NCBI RefSeq assembly: GCF_901933205.1
Contig: NC_044574.1
Coordinates: 42,069,609 to 42,133,608, forward strand
Length of the DNA: 64,000 nt
Direction: 5' to 3'
Source of the DNA: Camarhynchus parvulus
Lineage: Eukaryota; Chordata; Aves; Passeriformes; Thraupidae
Part shown: piece after piece, positions 11,401-22,450 of the stretch
Numbering within the stretch: position 1 is the first letter of the stretch
Layout of the letters: each line of letters starts with the position of its first letter
Translations under genes and position numbers: made by a program
The notes under the pieces: model-generated
What the model was told of the DNA's origin: nothing
The model's database searches: none
What the model saw: only the letters and a program-made list of their open reading frames with translations

Positions 11401-14400
11401 GAAATACTTTTGAATATTTCATTAAAAACCTCTTTTCTGATTGTAATATTGAGCACTTTGGAGAAAAAAATCAAACAAAATAAGTCAACAACAACCCCAG
11501 TAGTCCCTTTCATGCATTGCAATTAACTAAGGAAACTACAAGTGTTCTTTCTTTCATTTCACCCTTCCCTATTTTCCTTTATTGAAGGATTTTGAACATG
11601 TTTTCACTGAATATGGAAACTGCTTTACTTTTAATCACAATGATCTTTCAGCAAGAAGAGTGAGTTTGTCTGGAAGAGGCTTACATTTGCTTTTTGATGT
11701 CCAGCAGGTACAGCTATCCTAAGGATTATAAGCAATGAATCATGTACTAACTTATAAATTAGTGGAGGGGTTTTTATTTGTTTGTTTTGGGATTTTTGTT
11801 TGATTGGGTTTACACAGGCCTCCAGAATTTCATGCACAAAATTCAAAATCAAGACTATTTCCAAGTGAGAATGTATTTTAAAGGAAATACCCAAATAGAG
11901 CTTTAAAAAGACAGAATTACTAGTGACTCTGTCCCCAGCTAAGGGGAAGAAGGTTGTGAGTGAGCATACACATGCACTGTTCACCTAGAACTGAAACATG
12001 TCATCAGGAAAGTGATTTAATTTTATACAAGCAGTTCATCTTAATAAAAGGCCCAGAAGGGAAGGTCACCTCATGTCAGTTTCTATGTAGCACCAAATTT
12101 TAGTTAGAGCAGCTGCAGCAGCTCAATGCCAGCCAAGACCTTCGCACTGTAAATTGTTTCTGACATTAGAATTGTCTCTGACCAACAAAAAAGCAGAACA
12201 CAGGGAATATCACCTTAAGCGAACAGGGAAGAAAACTAACAGATTGACAAATTACTTAGACATTGGCTTTTGTTCTCTAGGAATTATGAGTCAGGAGTGA
12301 AAGATTCTGAAGAGAATAATGGAAAGCTTAGTGAAATGTGATGGGAAGTGGCAAGTAAAAGGAACAAATCTCCAAGTTATGAGTAAATGCTGACCTATGA
12401 CTTCTTGTATTTAAAATCGGGGATGCCAAAAAGAATAAAAAGATTAAAAGTTTATAGCAACTCGAAGGAAAACCACAGAGGTAATGAACAAAGGAAATTC
12501 AAGTCAGTTTGCTTCTATACTTTCCTGTAAATTGCCAAAAATATTGCTAAACAACACAGTACCACAATAAATATAGCTAAAAGTTCAGATGGCAAGCAAA
12601 GCCAAACTACTTTAAACAATTCTTTTTGCATCAGGACAAATTCACTGATGAGCCTACCCTTGGTTATACTGATGCTGGAATAACTTTTGTTGTCCACTCA
12701 CCCCAAGAGCTGCCACGCTTTGATGGTTTAGGTTTGCTGACACCAGTGGGGACGCACGCGCAGGTCGCAATCCGCCAGCTGAAGGTAAGGGCTTTGCCCA
12801 GGGACTGGAACTAGTGGTTTTTGGTTTTTACTGTCTCCTATTCTCTTCTGAAGCACTGAAACAATGAATCAGACCTTTTGGAGTGTAAAATATTTATTAC
12901 ACCTTGGTGACTCCAAAATATAACATTTCCTCTGGACACAAACAAAATTACTGCTGTTTGGGAGAATATCCCTGGTTTTCCTAATTTCTCTATCAATCGT
13001 CTCTATCAAAGTCAGCTTTTATTTCCTGTAACTTTACAACCTAATTGACAGATAATGATAAAAAGACATCACAGAACTTCCCTATCAACACATTCTGCTA
13101 CCATTAAGGGGGTCTCACATTCCTAGCAGAATTCAAGTGGAATAGAGAACCATTTCACACTAAGCTGTCTAATCAGGGCCTACTTTTGCTTTGAGAGAGG
13201 GGAGATGAATTTTTAATGCCAAGAGCATGAACTGTAATTGCCTCTAATTAAATCACAATGTTACAGCTTGTGTCTTCAACAGGCTTCCTGCAAGCACTTT
13301 AAAATATGGAAAAGCAATACCAGTGTTTAAAACAGACCCCCAAAAAATTGTATCTCTTGTTATTATTATCCTACAGTCAATTATCCAAGAATACCCATGG
13401 GGAGAGTGCAAGCCTGATATAAAACTTCAGTACCACAAGATTTATAGTACTAATGGATGTTTGCTGGAATGCAAAGCCCGGTACATACAGGACTGGTGTG
13501 GCTGTTTGCCATTCATTCTTCCAGGTATTTCTCAGGAGTATCCTCATACCACACACTGATCATCTTCCTGGAAGTCCTCACGTGTTAGTGAATAGCCAAG
13601 GAGATAGAGCACATATTTGAGGGAAATCTCCAGTTGATATTAATTGAAATTCCAAGGAAATAAGCAAGATATTTGGTCAAGGCTAGACCTAGCATCTGGG
13701 TCATTGTCTATTCTTAGGATACAGTCCAAAAAATAGAAAGAAACAATTATGCCTCAGGAGTGTGAGACAGGTCTGTAGTCTTCAACCTGACTTCCTAAGG
13801 AGCTGGAACTAAACCCATAAGAAGGCATACATTTTCATACATAATCCAGGCAACTTACTTTGCAGGCAGGTGTTCAGCAACCACAGCAGAAGAGCTGGCT
13901 TGAAAACAGACTCTCAGAAATCCTACATGGGCCACAGAAAGAGCCTGGCAGCAGCAAAGGCTCTACAAAGCCAAAAAGGCTGCATGAAGCCTTCTAATCA
14001 CCTTCAAATGTGGAGCACCAGGTGCCTGCTGTAATACTCCCCTAAAGTATCCAGGTTTCTTAATCACTCTAGAAATGTAAGGCAGAAACACTGAGCTCTC
14101 ACACCTTTTCACCATTAATGACAATACTGTCACCTAAAGCAACCCTGGAATCCAGATCTCTGTTCTTGCACCTCTTTTTTCACAACTGGTGGGCAAAAAA
14201 GCCACTAGATCACAAGAAAGCCTGTACTGACTCCTTGCATTTTTTAAATATGCTCAAGCAAGGCAGAATGCTCTTACAAAAGCAGACTCATTAATGTGTA
14301 ATCTCTAGCCTGTTAGTTTGAGAACCCCTGGGAAAGGAGGTTGGCAGTCTTCTGCAAACTGTCATGGAAAAGGGGTTGCCAAGACAATTAAGTCTGGGTC

Positions 14401-17400
14401 TCCCATGCCTGGGGCAACAGCTTTATACAACTTTATACCAGGACAATTAGATAAAGGAGAGCAATGCCTTCTGGAACTGTGTGCTAAACTGCTACACAAC
14501 ATTTGCGTGTGAAGAAAAAAATTTTTAAAATGGGGTGAAACTGAGGCTAACTGAAAATTTTGCTCTTGTTCAGCATATGATCTTACCTCCTGGATCTCAA
14601 AAATACTCCTGCATGAAGCTCAGAATTTCTGCAGAAACACGTGGGATGTAATCTCATATCAAATCTACCTTACTTTGGGTTTTTTTTTTCATTTCCACTA
14701 GGAAAAGCAGAAATTTCCAGTCTTTAGCAAGCTAACACCAAGAGTGAGCCACCCTTAAGCTTAAAGGCAGTTCAGGCTGGTACACATAATGAAGGTGTTT
14801 GCTCCAACAGCAACCTCCTGGCTTGGCCTGTTGTGTCTCTTCAGCACGTACCCCTCCTGGTGTTGGTAACTGCACTGTGCCCAGCTGAATTGATTTATCA
14901 GTTGTGTAATCATTAACCTGAAGTGATGAGCAAGTTTTGATGACATTATATTTCAGTTTAGTACAAATAGAGCTAGGGGTTAGATGGTTAATTGAGGCTC
15001 CTAAATATTTTTATTTATTTTTAGGAAATGGAACAGAATGTGACTTGCTGAAGTTTTACAAATGTGTTTATCCAGCAGTCTGTAAGTAATAACTTCATAT
15101 TCATGATTTCCAAGCCAATTACAAATAGTAGACAATATCAATAATGAAAATAATCTGGAGTACATCCCAGTTCATTTAATGTTCTGAAAACAGAGACCAG
15201 ACAGAGCATGAAATATATGCCCATTAAAAAGCCAACAAACCATACAAAAAATACTAAAAAAAAGTGTGCTTACTAATAGAAGAATTCATTTTAGCAATCA
15301 GAAATGGTTTAAAATGGAAGATCATCCAACTAATCTGTTTTAAATTACCAAGCCTCTGGCTAGCATTTTCACATCTTCACAGTATCCTTCTAGATCCAAT
15401 GTTGTATTCTTTGTGCAAGAAGACTGAACAGTACAGTAATAACAGGTTTGTTAACAGGTAAAACAGAAATCATTAGCTTTAAAGTTTCATCTTTTTAAAA
15501 AGGAGGGCTTTTGAAAGCACTTGAAATGCAATTCTTTTCCATAAATATATAAATATGCACAGTGGGTATGAAATTTGTAAGTCACTGCAACAGACTGGAA
15601 AATACTTAAAATAGTAATCTGAGAAGTAACTTTTCATGAACCAAAGAAAGCTTTCTTTTTTAATTGGTCTGGTTTCTATTGTGTAATGTGATTCTCTCTG
15701 AGTGATTAGTAGACTCAGAAGTTGGTGGGGGGCACTGTTTTGATAAGGTGTGTGCAACATTCAGGCCAGATCTTCTACTGTGAACAATTACTTTTTTTTT
15801 CCTTGTAAGCTATTTTAAAATGGATCCCACTAAGTTCACATTCTTATATAACCATGATTCTTAAAAGCCTGTCATGAGGGAAGATGCATATTATTTTACT
15901 TAATAGATATCCCGTGACTGAATGTCAAACAAACCACAGAGCAATAAGCAAAAATGACCCTAAATTCCCCTGAAGGATGGCCAGGGTTCAGAGCTGGATC
16001 CCAGAAGGTTTGTAGATATATGGCCCCTGGAATCTCATTTTAGGGGCTGACTTTCCTTTGACAGAGACAGAGAGGTAAGACACCTGATAACAAAATCTCA
16101 AGTAACAGCACACTTATCCACTATCTTCAGGATCCACTAAGAACATTATTTTAGGAGCTCTGAGGGCTGCCTCTCCAGAATAAAAGCCACAACCTAGCAT
16201 CCCTGGAGAGTATTTCAAATCATCAGCTAACAGGCTGAGATATCCCCTTCTCTGTGCTTTGCAAAAGCGAGAAGCCCACAGGCAGAGTGAACAGACACCA
16301 CCTCTGCCACCCCACAAACAGGACAAATAGAACATCACAGGCAGGAGATCACAGTACTCATCTCACAGTGATGGCTTATGATTTAGGAAACATTTATGCC
16401 TTACAATTTTTCATCCGCATTGTTTTTCTCTAGCCTTGCCAGATTTCTGTAATGATTATTTTCTGTAGCTCTTTCTGTAATTCCTTGTTAAGACGAATGG
16501 CTCCCCAGTTTCGTGGCAGCCAGACCTGCAGAATTTTATGACTTCTCTTCAATATTTGAAGAGACAAGCCTTCCCTAAACCTTCTTAGCTGTCTTGAGCC
16601 CAATTATTAAATGGCAGGCAGGGGTTAAAGTAAAGTGAACTTATCTTACCAAGGTTTTTGCAGTTATCAGATGATAGCCAAGTACAGTTGGAACTGCTCT
16701 GGAAGCTCTTTCTGTGCACTGAAATGAGCTGGGCAGGCACTAAGGCATCAAGACCAAAGATATATACCTAAGTATTTAATTAAAAAGCTAGCAAGAACAT
16801 GGAAAATTTTCTGTTGTCTTTTTGCTTAACTGTGAGTGAGAAACAATAAGCACATAAAGCCCCAACAAAGGCAGAAAGACTTAGAGGTGCTGTATTTCTT
16901 TGGAGAAAAATGAGAAATATATCTCAACCTTTGTTTTTGTGTACCAGTTTCCCAAATGAAAGTTGCAAACACTTACTTGATCCTTCAATACTAGTAAGTA
17001 TCCACTTTTCTTGGGATAATTAATCCACACATTTATGAAAGACAATTAAAAGTAATTTAGTAAGTATTTTTTAAGTTTTAAACTGTGTGCTTTTTAAGAA
17101 ATATTGTATAAAAATATTTATTCTGAAATTTCAGATAATATAGAGATAAAAGGATTATGTACAGTAGGAACACACAATTCCACTTGCCCTGCCCCATGTG
17201 AAGAAACAGATTATCCTACAACTGTCACCTATTCAAACTTTGGAGGAGAAAAAGCCATAAAATATTTTTCTACAAAACTGAAGAAAAGCTCAGAATACAT
17301 CAGGTAATCTTGCTTAACACCTTGTCTAACAAAGAAATTATCAATTCCTTTTAACCATGGTAGCAGAGTGTATGATGAAAATATGATCTTAAAAAGATAT

Positions 17401-20400
17401 TCTTATATGTGGTATTAATAACATTGCCTGCGAGATAACATAATCTCTTGGACAAAACTGGTTAAGATTTATACAAATTCATATCTATATTGATGTATGT
17501 ATGTATTATACACATAGATATATATATATATATATGTATATGTATATATAATATGCTTAGATAGACCTAAGACTGGATAACAAAGAATAGATAATGCAAT
17601 TACAAAGTAATGTTCTCAATTACCTTCGCTCTCACTAATCTCTGATGACAAAGTTTTTTGATCACTGTTTCAATTAGGAATAAAAAAAGCAGGGTTATCA
17701 AACCTATTCACAATGGATTCAGCAGAGAAAACCAACCTTCACATTCCACCAATTAAGGCAATGAAAACACACAGATGTATAAAGTTCTTCTCCTTTTAGC
17801 CTATTCCCAAAGGAAGTTTTGTAAATACTGAAGACCTGGGTTTTATTGTAGCAGCAATGCCACAGATTTAATAACATTTTCTATTGTTAGTAGAATTCCT
17901 TAACACTATTTATATTATAAAAGTTATTTAGAAAATCTTTGGTACCACGAGGTACCAAATTCTCACCAAATTCTCGAGGTAGCAGAAGAGAGAAACAGGA
18001 TGGTTGTGCGTGACTGAAAGCATTACTCAGAAAAAGGATGTAGAAAATTTAATGCAGTTTCATACACTGAATTGCTTCTTTCTCATAACCAGAGATGTCA
18101 GCAGTACAAATAAGTATTAAGGCAGGTGCTACATGAATTCATAGTATGTACTACATCAAAGTATGTTCATAAACAATTGTACAACATTTGATTCATGAAA
18201 TATCTATGAGTTTCCTTGTCTCAGTGACTTTGGTTTTCTCACTTTTGAAGCCATCAGTCTGCAAATGCTGGCTGATATGCTGGGATATGTTTATACATGC
18301 ACAGGAACTACACAAATCATAAAATGGTTGGGTTTCATGGGACCTTTAATGGTCAACTAATCCAATTCCCCCGCAATAAGCAGGGACATCATCATCTACA
18401 TCAGGTTGCCCAGAGCCCAGTCCAACCTGACACTGAATGTTTCCAGGCATGGGCTATTCATCACCTCTCGGGGCAACCTGTTCCAGTGTTTCACCATGCT
18501 TGTTGTAAAAGATGCCTTCCTTACACCTAGACTGGATCTACCCTTGGTTTACAACCATTACCTCTTCTCCTGTATCTACAGACCCTATTAAAAGTCTGTT
18601 CCAAATGAACATTATGAAAATTAAACTTGTTATATACAAACATTAATAATCCCTTCAGGACATTTTATCTTTGTTGATTATTTTATTGTCTGCAAACATC
18701 ATGCACAACTCAGTAATTATTCAATTACATAAGGGAACATACAAGAAATTCCCCTGTTACCAGGCCTTAACCAATAGGAATCCTGCCAATACATTAATGA
18801 GTACACATTTCAAGCTATAAAACATAGATGTAATTATTTCTGAAGATGTTATGAGGAAAAAGTTAAATATTTATTGGATAATTCTGCTAGCAAATCCATT
18901 ACAAGGGCAGGAGCCTTACTAACAGAATCTAGGAGAATAAGATTATTCTTATACATTAGGGCTACCTAAATTTTAGAATTTTCACCCAAAGAAATAGAAG
19001 TGATGATTTTGTATCGAAAATATTTTCATGAATATTGTTAATGAGCTCACTGTCACTGCCAAAGCAAAAACCTGTAGCTGTTAATACTTCTGAAGAATCA
19101 TAGGAGGGTTTGGATTGGAAGGGACATTAATGATCATCCAACCCCTGGATGGTTCCAACCCGTGTGGACAGGGATACCACCCTCTACATCAGATTGCTCA
19201 AAGCCCCATCCAACATGGCCTTGAACACTGCCAGGGATGGGGTATCCACAAGTTCTCTGGGCAACCTGTTCCAGTGCCTCATCATCCTCACAGTAATGAT
19301 TTTCTTCCCAATATCTAATCTAAACCTACCCTGTTTTTGTTTAAAGCCATTCCCCTTGCCCTATCCCTACATGTCCTTGTAAAAAGTCCCATTCTGTGTT
19401 TTTTGTGAGCACCCTTTAGGTACTGGAAGGCTGCTGTAATTTCCCTCCAGAGGGTTCTCTTTTCCAGGCTGAACAGCCACAAGTCTCTCAGCCTGTCCTC
19501 ATAGGTGAGGTGCTTCAGCCCTCTGATCATCTTTGTGGCCTCCTCTGGACCCTCTCTCTACATCCTTTTCATGATGGGAGCCCCAGAACTGGACAAAATA
19601 CTCCAGGTGTTCCATTCTGCCCCTCTACTTCACTCTTGTGGACCTTCCCTCAATGTTCTGGTCACTCTTCCTTCGATGCAGTCCAGGCTGACTCCAAGGG
19701 CTGCAAGTGCACATTGCACATTCGTGTTGAGCTTCTCCTCAATGAACACCCCAAGTCCCTCCACTTAGGGCTGTTCTCATTCAATTCTCTGTTCAACCTC
19801 CACCCGTGCCTGTGCTTGCCCTGATCCAGGTTCAGTACTTAGCACCTGGCCTTGCCGAACTATGTGAGGTTTACATAGGCTCACCTCTCAAGCCTGTCCA
19901 GGTCCCAGCTCCTGGGATGGCATCCCTTCCCTCCAGCATGTCAGTCACACCACACAGCTCGGTGTCATTGACAAACTTGCCAAAGGAGCCCTCAGTGCCA
20001 CTGTCCATGTCACTAAAAAGATGTTAAACAGCACTGGTCAAATACTCTACTTGGACATTGAGCCATTGACATTATGTGTGCAGTCAGTTTTTGTGTTGGT
20101 TTTCTTCCAAACCCACTATTTTTATATTCCATTTACAACTTAAGCAGAGTTTTTCTGTAGACAAGATACCATAAAGAGGAGCTCTTCACTCAGTCATTAC
20201 ACAGGTCTTGCTCCAACTGAGACTTACCCACTCTTCCACTTTTGCAGCGTGCAAGAATATAATTAGGTAAGTGAAGAAACTTGCAGAGGGTAGAACAGAA
20301 CATCCAAGTTTAGGACAAACACTGCTCTGCACAAACATGCCAATTGAAATAAACACAATTAAATATGCAGTTGCATGTAATCAAGAGTGGTAGGCTACAC

Positions 20401-21617
20401 TTTACTTGACATTTTCATTCAAGTTTCTCTCAGTAATCCTTAAAAAATATCTAGTTCTAGAGCACAGTACAGATATAGAGCTACCTTTTGAACACAGCAG
20501 GAAGACCTACTGCTGCTAAACTGTTGTTTTTTGAATTTTCTCCTTCTCTCATGTAACTGATATGGATAAAACTCATCTAACTTTTCATTAAAGACACCAT
20601 CCCTCTCCCTGAACTCAGACCATGCTGACAGACGTTGGTAAAAATGAGCAGCACTCATGACTGTCTCAAGTAAACTCTATGTATTTGTCATTAGGCAAAA
20701 CCTTGTGCGTATTGAGATTAAATATCACGATCTGAGCTACAAAATAACACAGCAGCAGAAGGCTTTGACTATCTCTGAGTTGCTTGGTAAGTGAATGCTT
20801 AATATTTATTATTGATTAATAATTAATCTAAAAATAGTAATTTAAAAAAACCACCAGACCAAAAAAACCTGATTTTTCAATTCTCTTGCCCCCTGAATTA
20901 AAAAACTATGTGGGCTTCTGAACAAGAAGCCACAATTTTTATGTATAATAGTAATAATCATGTCTGGTTCATGGTAATTTTTGATACTGTCTCCTGTCAT
21001 TCCATTAAAGAAGCCATGGTATGGACAGCAGCTGAGACTAAGAATTAAGTTTGGCATAGTTTATGGTTCTATCACAGACAGGACAGTAAAAACAGTGACA
21101 TTTTGGGGATTTGGAGAGGAGAGAGAGAACATGGGAATGAGAAGCAAGGGAACAGCTAAAAGGGCATAGAAGTAGTAAATATTTTAAGTATCTGTTTCAC
21201 AGTAGGATGTCTTGTGTTGTACTTGCTTTATTTAGAATTTTCAAAAACACATTAGTCCTCTTCAGTAAACTTTCTTAAGAATATTAATTCTGTTTTCCTA
21301 AAGTGATGGATTATGTATATTGAATTTATGCAACACTTGAGCCTGGCAGGGTTTTGTTTGCTTGCTAGACTAAACCAGATGCTTTGTATGACACATGTTT
21401 ATTTCCTTCTATTACAGCTGATGTAGGTGGCCAGCTTGGATTGTTTTGTGGTGCCAGTATGATTACAATCATAGAACTGCTAGAGTATATTTTTACTAAC
21501 TTCTGTTGGATGTGCATCTTTCTTCTTTTGAAAGCTCCTGAAATGCCTCAATGGAACAATCCATCCCAGAACCAACCAATGCAAAAGGGAAAAAAGAGGG
21601 GAGTGCAAGAATGTTAA
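5385..21617 (+). CDS. ASIC5: ASIC5, bile acid-sensitive / acid-sensing ion channel 5 (complete, 10 coding exons)
   Basis: Member of the ENaC/degenerin/ASIC family: a trimeric, amiloride-type Na+ channel of the plasma membrane, known in mammals as BASIC/INaC and opened by bile acids. Joining 5385-5424, 7631-7937, 10227-10458, 11588-11707, 12635-12784, 13377-13524, 15025-15081, 17135-17303, 20695-20786 and 21418-21617 gives 1515 nt, 504 codons plus TAA, with every intron GT-AG and every phase closing; the human protein is 505 aa. Visible features in order are the His-Gly gating pair (48-49), TM1 (about 63-84), the family motif FPAVTFCNLNRF (106-117), a cysteine-rich extracellular domain with N-glycosylation sequons at N161, N176, N334 and N366, and the GAS selectivity filter (450-452) opening TM2. 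The gene converges on GUCY1B1. No stop, frameshift or lost splice site was seen, so it looks functional. ASIC1-4 are excluded by the distinctive N-terminus and C-terminal tail. Confidence 0.95.
7631..7937 (+). CDS. ASIC5: ASIC5 coding exon 2 (residues 14-116)
   Basis: Acceptor TATTCAG, donor AG/GTGAAA. Carries the cytosolic N-terminus with the conserved STSFHG segment (His-Gly at 48-49, a gating element in all ENaC/ASIC channels), the first transmembrane helix, and the start of the FPAVTFCN family motif just outside the membrane. An open frame continues upstream of the acceptor, so an ORF-only reading would wrongly start this protein at 7591. Confidence 0.95.
9493..9901 (-). mobile_element. 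Solo LTR of a passerine-type endogenous retrovirus, antisense in ASIC5 intron 2
   Basis: Read on the - strand, the element begins TGTCACTGTCATATTTTCTG and ends CCCTGCA, giving the TG...CA ends of a retroviral LTR of 409 bp. It holds a CCAAT-like stretch (TTGGCCAATCAG) and an AATAAA signal (TTTATT on +, about 9551) before the terminal region. The flanks are GTATT (9488-9492) and GAATT (9902-9906), four of five bases alike, which fits an old 5-bp target duplication. No gag, pol or env sequence is present, so this is a recombination-derived solo LTR. I recognise the family as abundant in songbirds but cannot name the subfamily. Confidence 0.75.
10227..10458 (+). CDS. ASIC5: ASIC5 coding exon 3 (residues 116-193)
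   Basis: Acceptor TTGGCAG, donor CAG/GTAAAT. Encodes the first part of the extracellular domain, from FQAHAVSDL to GKPCYPQ, with sequons NFS (161) and NSS (176) and the conserved cysteine pattern CDFFGKPC. Codon 116 (Arg) is split across the preceding intron. Confidence 0.93.
11588..11707 (+). CDS. ASIC5: ASIC5 coding exon 4 (residues 194-233)
   Basis: Acceptor TTGAAG, donor CAG/GTACAG, exactly 40 codons in phase 0. Contains the family signature TEYGNCFTFN and the glycine-rich SGRGLHLLFDV segment of the extracellular beta-ball region. Confidence 0.93.
12635..12784 (+). CDS. ASIC5: ASIC5 coding exon 5 (residues 234-283)
   Basis: Acceptor TGCATCAG, donor AAG/GTAAGG, 50 codons in phase 0. Encodes GITFVVHSPQELPRFDGLG, the conserved extracellular strand with the 'IHSP' type motif, ending with AIRQLK. 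Locally GC-rich third positions (ACGCACGCG) contrast with the AT-rich introns. Confidence 0.93.
13377..13524 (+). CDS. ASIC5: ASIC5 coding exon 6 (residues 284-333)
   Basis: Acceptor CCTACAG, donor G/GTATTT. Encodes EYPWGEC, then the cysteine ladder C-x3-C...WCGCLPF typical of the ASIC thumb domain. Ends with one base of G333. Confidence 0.93.
15025..15081 (+). CDS. ASIC5: ASIC5 coding exon 7 (residues 333-352, 57 nt)
   Basis: Small 57-nt exon with acceptor ATTTTTAG and donor T/GTAAGT. Encodes NGTECDLLKFYKCVYPAV, matching the human segment IECDLQKYFSCVSPV in cysteine spacing. The NGT sequon is at 334. Found from homology and phase because it is too short to be an ORF hit. Confidence 0.9.
17135..17303 (+). 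CDS. ASIC5: ASIC5 coding exon 8 (residues 352-408)
   Basis: Acceptor AATTTCAG, donor AG/GTAATC. Encodes LCTVGTHNSTCPAPCEE and the YPTTVTYSNF stretch of the palm domain, the equivalent of human LCTVGTHNSSC. The sequon is at N366. Confidence 0.94.
17488..17552. repeat. TATG/TA microsatellite in ASIC5 intron 8
   Basis: A short run of ATGT units is followed by alternating TA, interrupted by GTATATGTATATATAAT. Likely length-polymorphic. Confidence 0.8.
18313..18602 (-). repeat. CR1 LINE 3' fragment in ASIC5 intron 8
   Basis: On the + strand it reads as inverted CR1: ATCATAAAATGGTTGGG at the 3'-tail end, then CCAGAGCCCAGTCCAACC, GGGCAACCTGTTCCAGTG and GATGCCTTCCTTACACC. The LINE sense strand is therefore the minus strand. 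About 290 bp of the 3' end survives; the copy is moderately diverged. Confidence 0.85.
19094..20120 (-). repeat. Long CR1 LINE copy in ASIC5 intron 8
   Basis: About 1 kb of inverted CR1, starting at the 3' tail (GAATCATAGGAGGGTTTGG), through AAGCCCCATCCAACATGGCC and GGGCAACCTGTTCCAGTGCC, to the end of the reverse-transcriptase ORF2: the minus-strand reading near 19900-20030 gives the FVNDTELCGVTDMLEG-type C-terminal CR1 motif. The final stretch, GACATTGAGCCATTGACA, is also CR1. The ORF is interrupted, so the copy is dead. The right edge is approximate. Confidence 0.9.
20695..20786 (+). CDS. ASIC5: ASIC5 coding exon 9 (residues 408-439)
   Basis: Acceptor TCATTAG, donor G/GTAAGT. Encodes NLVRIEIKYHDLSYKIT followed by QQQKALTISELL, the pre-TM2 linker around the degenerin site. 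Human has NLVKIEINYSDLNYKIT here, so the match is close. Confidence 0.94.
21418..21617 (+). CDS. ASIC5: ASIC5 coding exon 10 with stop (residues 439-504)
   Basis: Acceptor ATTACAG. Encodes ADVGGQLGLFCGAS, with the G-A-S selectivity filter at 450-452, then the rest of TM2 and a short cytosolic tail rich in Gln, Asn and Lys, ending QEC before TAA at 21615-21617. The human tail also ends EEC. Confidence 0.95.
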
Positions 21618-22450
21618 TGTGGAAGTCTGGAACTAATTGGTTTTGTAAATTCCTTTTCTTTTTAAGATACAAAGGAGACTGTAATATTTTACACTGCTCT
21701 CCTTATTCTCCCTATTATTCCCTAAAATGATTTAACTGTGCTAAATAACTTTAAAGAGTGCATGTCACAAAGTCTCACTTTCCTTCTCATATAAAGAAAA
21801 ATGTAATCTTTAACTTTTATTTTAACAAATTAGCTTTTTTAAAATAGCATAGCAAATGATGCTGACATATGATACAATTTAGCATTCATAACCCAGATTT
21901 TATCTTCTGTGTTTTGAGTGATGAGAAATAATGCACATGCCAAATTATCTCACAGAAATTTCTTGACTACCATAAATATGGAGCAGTGCTATTCTTAAAA
22001 TGCTGGTTCCTTATTAACAACTCTTCTAGTAGGTTATCATTGTAACATATTCCAGTGAAGAATACGGTAACTTCACCTTGAACAATTAGGAATGTGCCTA
22101 ATAGCAATAAAATTTACCTGTCTGAAACACACCAAAAAATCTCATTAGTCTGCCAGCTACTACAGAGAACCACAGGGCATCGAAGTGGATGGCAAGTGGG
22201 CAAACATGGGTCAAGACCAGTGTTTAATGTCATGAAAGGTGATAATAAAGGCTTCATCTAAGTCTTACTAAATATGAGTCAGTGTAATAATTTGGTGGCT
22301 TTGGTACTGATTCAGGCTTCCTGAACATTTATTTCGGTATTCAGAAAAGCTTCTGAATACTGAAATATTCAGGGCTTATAGAGCAGTAGTAGTTTAGTCT
22401 CATGTTTTTTTAAGAAGACTGCAGTGATTAAATAAAGTAATAAGTGTATT
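21618..22450 (+). other. ASIC5: Probable ASIC5 3'UTR with three candidate poly(A) signals
   Basis: The AT-rich stretch after the stop has AATAAA at 22107-22112, 22244-22249 and 22431-22436. Any could set the 3' end, giving a UTR of roughly 0.5 to 0.85 kb. The end at 22450 is an estimate placed just after the last signal. A strong hairpin sits at 22331-22366. Confidence 0.45.
22331..22366 (+). repeat. 16-bp-arm hairpin in the probable ASIC5 3'UTR
   Basis: ATTTCGGTATTCAGAA (22331-22346) is followed by a 4-nt AAGC loop and TTCTGAATACTGAAAT (22351-22366). The arms pair over all 16 positions, 15 Watson-Crick and one G-U as RNA. Flanking CTGAA and TTCAG can extend the stem past a bulge. Confidence 0.7.

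Larger units (their letters stand above)
5425..21417 (+). other. ASIC5 introns (nine)
   Basis: Introns at 5425-7630, 7938-10226, 10459-11587, 11708-12634, 12785-13376, 13525-15024, 15082-17134, 17304-20694 and 20787-21417. Intron 2 holds a solo LTR; intron 8 holds a TA microsatellite, a 9-bp inverted repeat and two CR1 copies. In the others I see only AT-rich unique-looking sequence. Confidence 0.85.

Noticed and set aside
19149..20027. Several overlapping ORFs of 67-104 codons on the + strand
   Set aside because: They are antisense readings of the CR1 LINE at 19094-20120, not genes.
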